A DNA stretch of 64,000 nucleotides from Bactrocera neohumeralis (GCF_024586455.1 NC_065921.1:26416635-26480634), one strand, 5' to 3'. Positions 46,801 through 58,254 are shown, counted from the first letter of the stretch. Notes: generated by a model not told the origin, from the sequence alone. Made by a program: numbers and translations.

Positions 46801-48891
46801 TTGATAGTGTTTAGCTGGATGCAAATCTGATTTAATTAGAGTTATGTAATACTGACTGTTTACGCAACGGAACCGAACGAATCGATGATCACTTTGATCC
46901 AATCACTGGCAAAATGGTAACGACTTCCAGTGTTGAACATAAACGATGAAGATAGGAAAAACTCAAATCCGTTGATTGCGCTGAAATCACGATTACGAGG
47001 TTAGATTAGATGGCTGATCAAATATTGCATGTGAACTGATATGTAGTCCTTTGTGAGGCCATATAAATTCGAACTTATAAATTAGTAAAATACTTAGTAG
47101 CCAATAAAAATTTGTATGGTTCGTTTTTAATTTCCATTCCCGCGAGTTTAGTGAAGTTATGAGCACCCAAGTGTTTGAATCTTGACCTCCCAAACGCGGA
47201 ACAGTTAAGAAGGAAGAGTTGAGTTGTTTCCATCTCATCTTCTTCCATACAGCTTCTGCAGATGGCGTCTGGTAGGATTCTCAGTTCTACTGCGTGGACG
47301 CCAAAAGGACAATGATCTGTTAAAAGCCCCACAACTAGGGAGAGGTTAGCTTTAGTGAGACCAAAGAGATCACTAGATTTCTTGCGATTAATCATGGGCC
47401 AAAAGGTTTTTGCGTCAGCGCATGTACCGATGGTCACCCGGCCAACATTACCCGATCCGGAGCACCGACCCACTCATCAGCTTTTCAATTTCTGGCGACT
47501 CCGCTGTGGCTTGGCACCCGTACCAGTCTTATCACAGAGATACTCGATGCTATGGTTAGCGAGGTTAGGCACTCCTTAACCAGACCGTAACTCGCTGCTA
47601 TCCTATCCTCTGCTGTCTGAGTGGATGGTCACTTCAGTAAAGAAGGCTGCACCATAATGGCTGAAATCTCGGCCTGTAAAACACTGCAATAGTCAGTAAA
47701 TCTAAAGCTGGATTTGACAGAGAGAGAGGGAGCCGCCAGATTTTGGTTTGGTGACTTCATAATCCAAGTGATCCAGTATGAAGTGAAAGTTCCCCACTCA
47801 CTTTTCGAGAGTTTTTTTAGGAATACAAATTTTCTAAGTCTGATGGCCAATTTCGCAGCCATACACCTACCGACGATATCTACGTGCAATGTGTGCAAGA
47901 TAGCGTTAAATGTGCGTTAACCTTAGTGCACCACACATGCTGATGAGCGCCGCTTGTTGAACGCGCTCGATTTTAATTGCAGTGTGTGGTCTTTTCTAGA
48001 GCCCTACACCACATAAAGAGTTCATATAACGTAATGGGCTTGACTATGGTGTCGTAGAGCCAGAAAACTACTTTTAGTGAGATTCGTAAACGGTACTCAG
48101 GAACTTTCCTTTGACCATAAGCGCTACATCGTCAGCAGAGGCAATCACCCGGCCGCCACGATCTTCAAGTGTTTTAAGCAGGTCGTTAACGACCAGAACC
48201 CTTAAAAGAGGAGAGAGAACTCCTACTTGTGGGATTCCCCTACTCACATTTCGCACATATGCATATGCATCTGAAGATGAAAATCACGTTTGTATGACAA
48301 CTATAGTATATAGTGAGCTGATCTGAACAATTTATTCGAATATTGTAGAGTTGTCTTTGGCAATTCATGCCAAATATCTAAGAAATTAAAAGAGTTTTGA
48401 ATTTGAAGTTAAATATTAAGTAAATGTCTTGCAACAAACGACTGCCATCAGATTCGGCTCATCACTACAACACAAATCATGCGTCGATCGTACGCATTCC
48501 AACCAGCGTTGAACCAAATCACCCACGGTTCACTTCACAAATAAACACAAGGCGCTGAGGGAGCAGCATTCCAATGTTGTTGTTGTTCGTTGTCAATGAT
48601 TTACTCCCCATAGTGTTGCAAGCAAAGGCGGGCTGTTGCATTGCGAATGTATGTATGTGAAAAACGGCCGCCACAACAATAACAACAATGTAGGCATAAG
48701 CTCTAAATTTAGTTGCATTTAGTTATTGCTTATGTTGTTTTTGCTAAGCGTTCAACATTTTGTGTATGATACGTGTGTTATTGTAATTAAGAAGTGTTGT
48801 CTGTTTTTGTTGTTGTTCTGCAAAGCACTTATTCATTTCTGATGATGCTGCTGCTTAATTTTGCTTAATACACCAAGGCACAAACACACTC

Positions 48892-48948
<57 letters not shown>

Positions 48949-51900
48949 CATGTATGCGTGTATGCGCCACGCAGCAGGCGCAAATGTGTTGCATCAGTAG
49001 CTGCCACACGCATGCAGTTACTCTCATACATGCCATATGCCTCAGCTGCGGCAGCTGTTTGCGGTTACTTTAATGTTTTTGTTTTTATTGTTTTTGCTGT
49101 GTTTGTGTGGCTGCTTGTGGTAAGTTTTATTCCCCATCCTGGAGATACGCTTATAAAATTTTACAGTTGTATTATTTCCCCATAATCCACACTTTACACA
49201 ACACCGAGTCATTGCTATAAAAAATAAAACCAACAACAAAAATCAAAAATAGAAATACCACAAAAACAAGAAATGTATTTTAAACTGGAACACAAACAAA
49301 TATTGGAGTCGTTGCAGCGTTTACATTGTTGTTGGTGTTTCATGTGCGTATATTTAACCAGAATTTGGAGCAAATGCATTGCTTTATTAAAATTATTTGC
49401 AAAGTGATGGAATTTTTATTTTTTGTGTTTTTGGTTCGCAAGTTATCATTGCACCAGCATCACTTTGTAACATTTTTTGCCTCGGTCTCGTTACCCTAGT
49501 AGCTGGCCTTTAGAGGAGATCGAACTGTTGAAAGTAGCTTTGTATTTATTTGTCTAATTTGGAACCGAAATAATGAAGGGATTGTCTTTCATTCATATGT
49601 CAATGTCGTCATATATCTCATACAGATCATCGTTCCATCGAATGCGATATTCGCCGTGGCTAACGCGCAAAGGACCATAAATCTTTCGCAGAACTTTTCT
49701 CTCGAAAACTCGCAACGTCGACTCATGCATCTCTCTGCACCATATAGAAGGACGGAAATTATGAGTGACTTATAGAGTTTTGTTTTTCTCCAGCAGCAAG
49801 TTGAAGAAGTCACATGAAAGAGAGTCGCCTTGTTTCCAGGCTGAAAGCTCGTTTGGTATCGAACGGCTCGGAGAGGTCATTCCCGATCCTGACGGAGTTT
49901 TTGGTGTTGCTCAACGTCAGTTTACACAGCCGTATTAGTTTTGCAGGGATACCGAATTCAGACATCGCGGCATAAAGGCAGCTCCTTTTCGTGCTGTCGA
50001 AAGCAGCTTTGAAATCGACGAAGAGGTGATGTGTGTTTATTTTCCTTTCACGGGTTTTTTTTCAAAATTTGGCGTTGTTGATTTGCCAGGTCTAAAGCCA
50101 CACTGATAAGGCCCAATCAGTTTGTTGACGGTGGGCTTTAATCTTTCACACAATACGCTCGATAGAATCTGGCGCGATGTTGAGGGGTCTCCCACGGTTT
50201 GGCGCAGATTGGGGGAGTCTTAGATTCCGTTGGGATGGGCTTTCATCACCAGTTTGATTCCAAAGAAGTTGAGCATGCTTTCATCCGGCCTTTGGGCAAT
50301 GTTTGAATAGCTCGGTCGGCAATCCATCGGCCCCCGCCGCTTTGTTGTTCTTCAGGGGGGTGATTGCTATTCGAACTTCTTCATGGTCGGGCAATTGAAC
50401 GTCTGCTCCATCGTCATCGATTGGGGAAGAATTTTGGGCGATTACCTCTTTCAAATGTTGGTCGAGACTACAACATCCGTTGAGTCCCATTTTCGGTGCC
50501 TCATTCGAGCATATAGACTGCTAACTGGCGAATAACACGCATGATGTTTTGCACTAAGGGCCGAATCAAAGCGAAATTGTAAGCATAGACTTTAAACTTT
50601 ACATATCCCTTCCAGGAGAAAGTTTAACGGTGTAATATTACACGATCTTGGTGGGTCAATTGACCTAAAACATGAAATTATCTGCTCACCGAAATGTTCT
50701 TTCAATAAATCCATTAATTGATGCAATGTGTGGGAAACCAAATGTCGCCGAGATTACTAGCTTCAATTTCAGGCTTCAAATAGTCGGTCGCGATAACGGT
50801 CACCATTGACGGTTACGTTCTCTCCGGCAACATTTTCGAAGAAATGTGGACCAATGATTCCACCTTACCACAAACCAAACCGTCATTTTTTCTGGATGAA
50901 ATGGCAGCTCTTGAATCTCTTCAGATTGCTCTTCGTCCCAAATGTGACAATTTTACTTGTTTACATACCCATTGAGCCAGAAATGGGCCTCATCGCTGAA
51001 CAAAATTTGGCTCGAAAACGTCGGAACATCTTGGAACTTTTCAAGAGCACATAGAGCGAAGCGATGTCGCTTGGTAAGGCTATTGAAAAAAGTACCTCTA
51101 CTTAGATTACTCGTAAGATGTGTCAGCATAGATTCGTAAGCCTTTCTATTTTTTAAGACTAAATAAGAAATGCAAATGTTCGAAGAAGTTTTTAATTGTT
51201 TATACATAAATTCCTCAGCTGTCGCTCAAAATCGGGCAATTATTGGTAAATATACCTTAGTTTGAGATGACCTAATACTTAAATTTGGACTTCGAACCTG
51301 TATATAACAATCTTTCTTAAATTAATGAGAGCGATAATCTGTTCTTCGCTCCCCCACTGTTGAATGGTAAAATTTCTTTGAAATAATACCGACTTTTTAA
51401 TTCACTTGCTGCGTTGTAACTGTTTATTTTCATATTACATCATAGTGGTTTTCAAACTTTGGATTTCCTGGTTTTTAGTTGACAAGTAGATTATCATTAG
51501 CTAAATTCTTTCTGGTTTACGGTTGGTAGCACGAGTTCTGTTTACCTTTTTGATCTACCATTAGTACTTTACGAAGTTTTCTGCGTTATACTGAAGTTAT
51601 CGCCCGCTTCGTAGCATCCACTAACATGGAAGGACCCGAACCTTTCATTGTGGTGGGTCCCCGTACTATAAAGTAGTTGCTCCGCAGGGATTAAGGAGTG
51701 GGCAGTGAGGGGTATTGACAAAAACTCTAAGACATGCACCTTGCCAAATTGCTAATGGGTGGTTCCCCCTTAAAAGGTTAAAATATGTAATCATATTGAA
51801 ATGTATCAATATACTTGGGCTAAGTGAGTCATTGTGACTTAGGAAAGGGCACAATAGAACTTAGGTCGTGATGCAATCCTAATTTATTTAATCTAATATA

Positions 51901-54900
51901 TACCGAAGCTTTGTTAATGGTTCTTCCAAACTCATATCATAATATTTCATACAATTTCAGATCAACACAAACGGCATATTGACGTTCAACATCGAATTTC
52001 CGGAGTATATCAATCAACCTTTCCCGCTGGAGTATCCATCGATTGCGCCCTTCTACGCCAATGTCGATACCACGCTCGCCTATAATATCACCTCGATATC
52101 GGTTTTTGAATCAAAAGATCCGTATCAACTGCAAAAGGCGACCAATTTGGTGAATTATGCATACCCCGAAAAGGCGCAATTCGGTGCTGATAAACTGATT
52201 GTGGCCACTTGGAAGAATGTGGGACACTTTAGTGCCAAAAATGATAAACTTAACACCTTCCAGGTTTGTGGGAAAAGTCAACTTTTATTGAATTCTATTG
52301 TACTTCATAATAAAATGCACAAACATAGGTTGCCCTGATCGCCAATGAGGAGGAAACATTTGTGCACTTCATCTATGCTTATAACGGTATAAATTGGCTG
52401 CAAGGTGAGACTGGCGCTTTGGGATTGCCGGATATACGCGCACAGGCCGGTTTTGTCGCCGAAGATGGACGTCATTATTACATCGATGGCTCGGGCACAG
52501 ATAGTGTGAGTATTTTGTCGCCTCATTTGTTGAAAAGTATATTTTACTATTTTTAACAATTCTCTGTAGGCGCGTTTTACTTTCACCGAGAACTCGAACA
52601 TTGGTGTGCCTGGTGTTTGGTTATTCCATGTTGGCGCTTTGAATGAAACAGCAAATGTTGAGGTGCCCATTGACCAAGAAGATCTCAATGCCATTCCACA
52701 GGCGGAGACTTGTGCCGACAGTGGTCACAAAACTTGTAATTTCAACGCGGATTGTCATGATAAGCGCGACGGCTTCTGTTGCGTCTGTCGTGAGGGTTTT
52801 TACGGTAATGGTAAGGCGTGTCTCAAAAATGATTACCCAATACGCGTAACGGGCACCTTGGCTGGTCAAATTAATGGACAAGTGATCGATGAACGCGCCA
52901 AACTGCAATCGTATGTCGTGACAGCTGACTCGCGCAGTTACACAGCCGTCAATCCGGTTAGCGTGGAGTTGGGCGCACAGTTGCGTTTAGTGGTGCCCGT
53001 CTTCAGCGCGATTGGTTGGCTCTTCGCCAAGTCGTTGAATGGTGCTGCGAATGGCTATCATCTCACCGGTGGCCATTGTGTGCATGTGTCGAAGATACGT
53101 TTTGAAACTGGCGAATCTTTGACTGTCAATCAGACATTCGAAGGTTTGAACTACTGGGATCAGTTGTCTGTGAAGCTTGAGTTTTTCGGTGATGTACCCA
53201 CGGTTAGCAGTAATGCCAAATTACATATGGCCGATTATGTGGACGAGTATGCGTATGTGTCGCCGAATGAATTGCATTCCGTACATGCGCATTTGATTGA
53301 GATTCCAGAAGAGAATCGTGTCATCAACTTCCAGTTGGATCAGTCAATTTACTTTGAACGTTGTGTGCTCGACGATGAAGTGCTACCGACGGGCACAACT
53401 GTGCTGCAGAAGGCTTCGAAGATTGTTTTGGATTATTTCGAGCGCGATCAGGCTTTACGTACCAGTGTGTTGACCAAAATCGGTGTAGATGCTGAGTCGA
53501 ATGCTTGTACCGATGGCACAGCCAATTGTGGCGAGCACACCGTTTGTGTGCCCTATGAGGATACCTATCGCTGTGACTGTCGTCATGGTTATGGCCCACA
53601 ACTGCAGGAAGACGGCTTGGAAGTGTGCGTCGATATTGATGAATGTCTGCTACAAACGCATGCTTGCGATGACAATGCTATGTGCACCAATAATGAGGGT
53701 GGTTTCACTTGCATCTGTTTTGAAGGTTATGAAGGTAATGGTTATCGTTGCTTGAAAAATGATACTGCCACTGAGGAGCATGAGCAATATATCCCAGACT
53801 ACATTATTGGCAGCAACTATCAAGATGAGTGTCAGGTGAGTAGATGCTCAGTTGAATTGTGCTAGTCTAAAATTCACTCTCTCTTCCCAGCGTTGCTCTC
53901 ACGATGCCGATTGCGTGGAGAGCCGTTGCCAGTGCCGTGCTGGCTTCGAGGGTGATGGTTACGTATGCAATCACATCTGTGGTCACGATCAGGTTTTGGA
54001 AAATGGCCGCTGCGTTCCAATTTTGTTAAATGAACATCCGGTTCAACCTCAATGCAACTTCATGGGTGAATGTGAGTGTCCAACTGGTTACGAGTTGATC
54101 GAAGACTCTCAAACGTGTCGCTACACCGCGCACTACACAAGTGACTCCAAATCTGAGGAATTAAGTGAGTAGTAAGGCAATTATTACTAATTTATTACAT
54201 GAACTGGATCACAAAACAATATATACACGAAGTGGGTTGTCCATACGCTCGCTTTAGTTAACTACCACCTTATCAATAGTATATTTTACAATATCCAAAT
54301 TTTCGCTTTCAGTACCCTGTGATGTGGATGCCAACTGTCACATAAACGCCACATGTGAGTGGTATGAGAATGAGATGCGTCACGCGTGCACCTGCAACCA
54401 AGGCTTCCAAGGCGACGGCTACAACTGCGAACTCATCAATACATCCTGTGCCTACGTAAGTACACAGAAGCAGACAAAATAAAGGATAATACTAAGTGCA
54501 TGTTCCTTTACTACTTCCACCAACTAGAACGGCGACATTTGCGATCCACATGCCTACTGCGTTTACGAAGAGTCACGTTGCGTTTGCGAGGATGGTTACG
54601 AGGGTGATGGCTTTCACTGCCAGCTGGCGCCCGATTGCCGTGATAACTCCACCTGTGGCCAGAACGCATTCTGTATTGTAGGCGTCTGTCAGTGCTTAGC
54701 CGGTTATGAGCGTGATGTGTCCGATCTTTGCGTGCCAGCCGGTCGTTGTGGTCCTGTCTTTTGCGGCGCAAATGCAATCTGTAAGTGGGATGCGCAACAG
54801 GGTGTGCAATACTGTGACTGTATTGAGGGCTACGAAGGTGACGCCTTGGAGGGTTGCCGCAGCATACCGCCACCCTGCAATGTACGCAATAATTGCGGAG

Positions 54901-57900
54901 TGCACGCGACCTGTGAGCCCACTGAGTGAGTATAAAGAAATGGAAGTAGAGAGTTTATTTTATTAATGAAAATTTTTATTTCTCTGCACAGCGATCCAGC
55001 TAGATATGAGTGCCAGTGCAATGCCGGTTTCCACGGCGATGGCTATGTTTGTGTGGAGGATAAAAACTGTCTCAACACACCACAGATGTGCGATATGAAC
55101 GCCAAATGTTTGTCCACCAACAACGGACTTGTCTGCGTATGCAATCAAGGTAAGGTTAACTAAAAGACAGTTCCTGTCACTCCCTATCACTCATCACTTT
55201 TCCCGCCCTCTTCGTTCCCACTTAAAAAATAATACACTTCCTCTTTGGTTTTTGGTTTGCTGTTTTTGAGGTCATTCAGGCATATTAAATGTTAAATATT
55301 TATTTTTTCCCCTTTTGCTCATACGAAACTGTGCGTGACCCCTCGCTCTTGCAGGCGGTGCAAAAGCAGTAACCGAAAATGGCCAAACCGAGTAATATGT
55401 TGAAGTAACCATTATTGCGATCCCAGGTGAGCGGATGTAGTAGAAATTCACGTAAGCCACCAAATGTTGTCATTTTTGGCTTCGGTGCATGTCCACCACT
55501 GATCTGCGGTCCACTTGGTCTCATCGACGGCGGCACGGTTGCGTATAGTCGGCTTTGCTTCGTCGGTTGCGGCAGTGTCGGTAGCCCCTTTGCAAAGAGG
55601 CCATGCTTTGCTGATAATTTTGATAAATAATGTAATTTACAAATCGAATTTTGAGAAAACATTTTCGTCGTCTATTGAAAAACTTCCTTCACCGAAAATA
55701 TTGAATTGACACTGACAGTTAAAGCGCTGTGTATTTGCTATAATTTTTATACAATAATAAATATTAGACATTACAAGTATTTGGAGGAGGTTTGAGGGGT
55801 CTTATCTGCAAATGCGGTGTTCTGTACTAAAAGTGTTGGATATTCTTATAACCTTCTACTAATTGGCAGTCGAACCCCTGTCCAATATAGTAAACACTTT
55901 TTGAAAAATATGAAGTCAGCCCAAATTCGAACTCACAAATCTTTTGGTGGTCATTTGGAATCTCCAATTAGTGTCAATAGCGAAAAGGATGACCGACTGG
56001 CGCGCTGTTGTAAACTCGGTCATAATCACGTAAGCGCAGTCTACGCCAATAAAGAGGGAAACATTGATAGATTCTTGGTAGTTTGAAGAAAAATCAATGA
56101 AGAAAAGCTTCTCTGTTTTTCAATGTAAATATCTGTATGAACAATTGTTGACGGTGTTAATGCTGGGTCCAAAATAGACGAATTTATCTTCGACCTCGAA
56201 GATGAGATTGCCAACAGTGACGGGGAGCCAAGTTGCGAGTGCGACGACTGTTTGTTTGATGATAGATATTTCATCTTATCCTCCTTCACAACCAGACCCA
56301 CATTCTTCTCTTCCTTATCCAGTTTGGAGAAAGAAGAACTGACGACGTGGTTCTTAAGACCAGCGATATCAATATCATCGGCGTACGCCAACAGCTGTGC
56401 AAACTAAAAGAAGAATTTCCTTCTCTATTTAGTACTGTAGCTCGAATATTTTTCTCCAGAAGAAGATTGAAGAAGTCGTAACATAGTGAGTCCCCTTTTT
56501 CAAAACCTCTTTGGTATCGAACGGTCCGGAGACACCCTTCCCGGTGCTGACGGAGCTTTTCGTATTGTTCAAAGCCAGTTTACACATCCGTATTAGTTTT
56601 GCAGGGATACTAAAGTCAGACATGGAGGTATAAAGGCAGTTCTGTTTCGTGTTGTCAAAAGCAGCTTTGAAACCGACAAAGAGGTGGTGTGTACCGATCC
56701 TCTTATTACGGGTGTTTTCCAAGATTTGACGCATGGTGAATATCTAGTCAATTGATCTAAAGCCACACTAATAAGGCAAAATCAATTTGTTGACGGCGGA
56801 CTTCTATCTTTCTCACAGTACCCTTGATAGAAGCTTATATACGGATGTTCTTTGGCTACCCAAAGCATACTTGGTCTAAAGCCGGAAGCCGTGAGCTGCT
56901 TGAGACATATGTAAAAGATTCGATTCTGACCACTCCCAAGTGAATGGCGCTCAGAGAACTTTCCTCATTTGCGTAATATTGTACATAGGACTCCATCCTC
57001 TGCAAACGCACTTTTATCTATTATTTCTTATAATCATCTTATAATCAAATATTTCTTATGATTCTTTTCCATGGCACTAACAGGCTTCTATGGCAATGGC
57101 TCCCTATGCTTGGAACGTCAACAACATGAATCCGGTTTTCTACTCGTGAGTCAAGGTGTTGTCATCGTGCGTGTACCCCTGAATGGCAAGAACGTGAAAC
57201 CAATCTCGGTGGCTTCAATGGCTATTGGACTCGATAAGGATTGTGTAGAGGGACGCGTTTACTGGGGTGATATTTCTTCAAAGAAGATTGTTAGCGCCAA
57301 ATACGATGGTACAGACTTAAAGACTTTCATTTCTGATGGTGAGTAAATGAAATCAATAAAACAAATAATAGAGTTTTTTTACAAACTTAACTACTTTTAC
57401 CAGATGTAGAGTCACCTGAGGGTATTGCAATCGATGTCATTTCCAGACGCATCTACTGGACCGACTCGGTAAAGGACACAATTGAGGTGGCCAGTTTGGA
57501 AAACGCTACACTACGTGCCGTGCTCATAAATAAGAATCTGGTCAATCCACGTGGCATTGCCGTGGATCCGTATAGAGAGTGAGTGCGCGTATTCTTTAGT
57601 GCTGATGCCCAGGATACTTACTTATATTTTCTATATTAACAGAAAACTTTACTGGTCCGATTGGAATCGTGAATCGCCGAAAATTGAAATGGCCGACTTG
57701 GATGGTACTGGACGGGAGTTGTTGTTGGGTAGCGATGCTGTCATCCTACCCAATTCACTGGTCATACTCGAGAGCAGCGGTGAACTGTGCTATGCCGATG
57801 CAGGCACCAAGAAGGTGGAGTGTATCGACTCATACTCGAAACGGCTGCGTACTATCTCCAATGATTTGACATACCCCTTCGGCTTGACATTCACGCACAA

Positions 57901-58254
57901 TCAATTCTACTGGACTGATTGGACAACGTAAGCCAATACACATATATAATCTCTATTGTCCTTCAATAAGTCTAACCTTATTTTTCTTCCAGTAAAAAAT
58001 TGGAAAGCGTCGATACTTTTGGCAATCGTCAAAAGGGCATTCAGACGCCTTTCTTCGGCAGTCACAAGATGTACGGCATGACCGCCATCGAGGACAGTTG
58101 CCCGCAACTGAACAGTCCCTGTCAGATCAATAACGGCGGTTGCGTAGACGCACGCATTTGCTTGGTGAACAGCAAGGCGCCATCGGGCAAGAGCTGCAAA
58201 TGTACAACCCAGTCGAAGACCTGCAATGTGCCACAGTTCGGTGTGCAGTTTTAA
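37843..58254 (+). CDS. Ndg: Nidogen (entactin), basement-membrane linker protein
   Basis: Twelve exons: 37843-38088, 51961-52263, 52329-52505, 52570-53835, 53891-54164, 54313-54455, 54528-54925, 54992-55149, 57084-57338, 57404-57578, 57643-57927, 57993-58254. All GT-AG and in frame, giving 1313 aa (Drosophila about 1350 as remembered). Residues 1-27 are the signal peptide. The NIDO domain is in exons 2-4. An EGF domain begins at about residue 290 (CADSGHKTCNFNADC). The G2 beta-barrel, which binds perlecan and collagen IV in the family, is at about 331-550. EGF-like repeats follow, including a calcium-binding DIDEC module at about 600-638. A YWTD beta-propeller that binds laminin occupies residues about 990-1230 (GRVYWGDISSKKI, RRIYWTDSV, KLYWSDWNRE, QFYWTDWTT). 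A last EGF ends the protein. Intron 1 is about 13.9 kb and full of transposons. Intron 8 hosts an antisense gene. Confidence 0.95.
38385..38540 (-). mobile_element. DINE-1-like right-end fragment
   Basis: aaaacaagaaaaaactttaa followed by the hairpin cttcggctgcactgaag is the reverse complement of the right end of the family at 10190-11056. The rest is short or unrecognisable. Confidence 0.5.
38560..39330 (-). mobile_element. mariner (DD34D) element, internally deleted
   Basis: The minus strand reads FTETMLYQFVYHNNDSFRSG, then DQNHHISSHDIAKELNIHHQ and TVLNYLKKAGYKKKPDVWV. It continues RVVTGDEKWIKYDNN (first Asp). After a deletion come PPPYSPDFAPSDYYLFRSMQ and QFFAKKKEKLYTDGLMTLTE (third Asp kept, second lost). 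It lies in Nidogen intron 1 in antisense orientation. Confidence 0.85.
39441..39579. mobile_element. 139-bp foldback element (MITE-like hairpin)
   Basis: The left arm, 39441-39482 (gttttctcaatgtctggtta...), is the inverted complement of 39538-39579 with about five mismatches in 42. Pairing continues inward (aagatttctt against aaggaatctt), so nearly the whole 139 bp can fold on itself. No ORF and no clear target-site duplication were found. Confidence 0.75.
39580..42215 (+). other. Nidogen intron 1, no recognised repeat
   Basis: AT-rich intronic DNA. Bases 41090-41470 have balanced composition, including ggtaccacccacacacacac and ttgacaagtcgcaaatgttt, and homeodomain-like TTAATTAA words at about 41240. 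That could make it an intronic enhancer. No coding sequence is supported in the stretch. Confidence 0.35.
42215..43170 (-). mobile_element. RTE-like LINE, internally deleted
   Basis: The 3' end is at about 42222 with the cttctttttctttattggcg tail. The minus strand at 42920-43168 encodes HEEVRITITRLKNNKAVETD then GLPSKLFKYGGDELVRSMHQ, the start of the RT domain. The YADD-containing core between about 42750 and 42640 is missing. The element lies in Nidogen intron 1. Confidence 0.75.
43130..43470. repeat. Dispersed non-coding repeat, copy 1 (aaaacgcgtttaaagtttta family)
   Basis: The run gacagcggaacttcttccag...aagactataaac...aaaacgcgtttaaagtttta...tgactacatagctgaac has a diverged counterpart at 61300-61700 in the same orientation and order. 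There is no ORF. The class is unknown. Confidence 0.5.
43471..44454 (+). other. Nidogen intron 1, unique AT-rich stretch
   Basis: It includes a small TATA/GTATATATG microsatellite (43640-43680) and a GTGTGTATATGTGTGTGTAT run near 43960. Short open frames here carry no domain. Nothing further is recognised. Confidence 0.35.
44455..45095 (-). mobile_element. DINE-1-like repeat, antisense copy with both ends
   Basis: The left side, aacaagaaaaaacgttaact then cttcggttgcaccgaag (perfect 7-bp stem, 3-bp loop), is the right terminus in reverse. The other end is cctgttcagggtataac at about 45080. Three modules centred on ggcagctatatgctatag lie about 155 bp apart (about 44543, 44699, 44853). Length is about 640 bp. 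It lies in Nidogen intron 1. Confidence 0.6.
45230..45660 (-). mobile_element. RTE-like LINE fragment
   Basis: The minus-strand frame at 45396-45638 encodes GKAKYLLSSNKQSSNSRLGS then VDSHNYEVVDNFLHLESSIN, the segment just after the RT YADD box. It continues with the KIYGPWRIGN-like part at 45240-45300. Confidence 0.7.
45661..46984 (+). other. Nidogen intron 1, unique stretch
   Basis: It includes TATG/CATA microsatellite runs (46090-46140, 46365-46390, 46470-46510) and TTAATTG words. Lack of recognised transposon sequence and more balanced composition at 46250-46640 make it a candidate regulatory segment, but there is no direct evidence. Confidence 0.3.
46985..48270 (-). mobile_element. R1-like LINE, RT to C-terminal tail, degraded
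   Basis: On the minus strand, 48256-48074 encodes RGIPQVGVLSPLL and GGRVIASADDVALMVKG (RT motif with the active-site box as SADDV). 47900-47600 corresponds to the RNase H area. 47473-47075 encodes LVVGLLTDHCPFGVHAVELR then CRSCMEEDEMETTQLFLLNC and KHLG, the C-terminal tail. Frames are broken between the blocks. Confidence 0.7.
48284..48400 (-). mobile_element. DINE-1-like internal fragment
   Basis: The words gtatgacaactatagtatat and gtgagctgatctgaacaatt match the repeat unit of 44455-45095. It abuts the R1-like fragment. Confidence 0.45.
48401..49560 (+). other. Nidogen intron 1, unique stretch with a (TA)n tract
   Basis: A pure (TA)n run of about 50 bp is centred on 48920. Balanced sequence with CAACAACAA and TGTTGTTG runs follows and precedes it. 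There is no transposon signature, and the short open frames are not supported. Confidence 0.4.
49560..50490 (-). mobile_element. RTE-like LINE fragment
   Basis: Minus-strand pieces in order: 50490-50281 (LPDHEEVRIAITPLKNNKAA then GADGLPTELFK), a middle part with a VDFKAAFDSTKR-like region at about 50030-49970, an RT-downstream stretch (about 49950-49860), and the C-terminal KIYGPLRVSHGEYRIRWNDD-like motif at about 49690-49620. Several deletions are visible. Confidence 0.75.
50500..51140 (-). mobile_element. DD41D Tc1/mariner-type element, C-terminal two-thirds
   Basis: The minus strand reads FCALEKFQDVPTFSSQILFS then DEAHFWLNGYVNK (first catalytic Asp, from about 51054). It continues with GGIIGPHFFENVAGENVTVN-like and second-Asp regions (50860-50730), and a DIT-type third Asp stretch near 50640. 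Frames are broken. It is the same family as 58690-59400. Confidence 0.75.
51141..51960 (+). other. 3' end of Nidogen intron 1
   Basis: AT-rich up to the acceptor acaatttcag at 51960. A GC-richer patch at 51640-51780 (ggtccccgtactataaagta) looks like old repeat DNA, but I could not assign it. Confidence 0.4.
55300..55662 (-). CDS. Small putative mitochondrial membrane protein nested in Nidogen intron 8
   Basis: An intact 120-codon intronless ORF runs opposite to Nidogen. The N-terminus, MFSQNSICKLHYLSKLSAKH then GLFAKGLPTLPQ, is basic, hydroxylated and without acidic residues for about 45 residues, as in a mitochondrial presequence. It is followed by RPSGPQISGGHAPKPKMTTF, then LREFLLHPLTWDRNNGYFNI and one hydrophobic helix (ILLGLAIFGYCFCTACK, about residues 88-104), with a charged tail. 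The TAA stop (55300-55302) lies within an AATAAA signal on the minus strand (55299-55304). I infer a single-pass inner-membrane protein. I do not recognise the orthologue. The open frame, organised sequence and compact 3' end argue for a real gene rather than a retro-copy. Confidence 0.75.
   Translation of the reverse strand: MFSQNSICKLHYLSKLSAKHGLFAKGLPTLPQPTKQSRLYATVPPSMRPSGPQISGGHAPKPKMTTFGGLREFLLHPLTWDRNNGYFNILLGLAIFGYCFCTACKSEGSRTVSYEQKGKK
55980..56060 (+). mobile_element. RTE-like 3' end fragment
   Basis: gaccgactggcgcgctgttg then taaactcggtcataatcacg and tacgccaataaagagggaa are the last bases of the RTE-like family on the plus strand. It joins directly to a minus-strand RTE fragment at 56060, so two opposed insertions or a rearrangement meet here. 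Confidence 0.7.
56060..56860 (-). mobile_element. RTE-like LINE fragment with reverse transcriptase core
   Basis: The minus strand at 56734-56429 reads MRQILENTRNKRIGTHHLFV then GFKAAFDNTKQNCLYTSMSD and IPAKLIRMCKLALNNTKSSV. The strand continues at 56391-56041 with MAYADDIDIAGLKNHVVSSS (YADD box) and EDKMKYLSSNKQSSHSQLGS. It is the best preserved RT domain of the window, but frameshifted. It lies in Nidogen intron 8. Confidence 0.8.

Noticed and set aside
48895..48950. (TA)n tract as a cruciform origin or regulatory element
   Set aside because: A simple microsatellite in an intron; no supporting sequence context.
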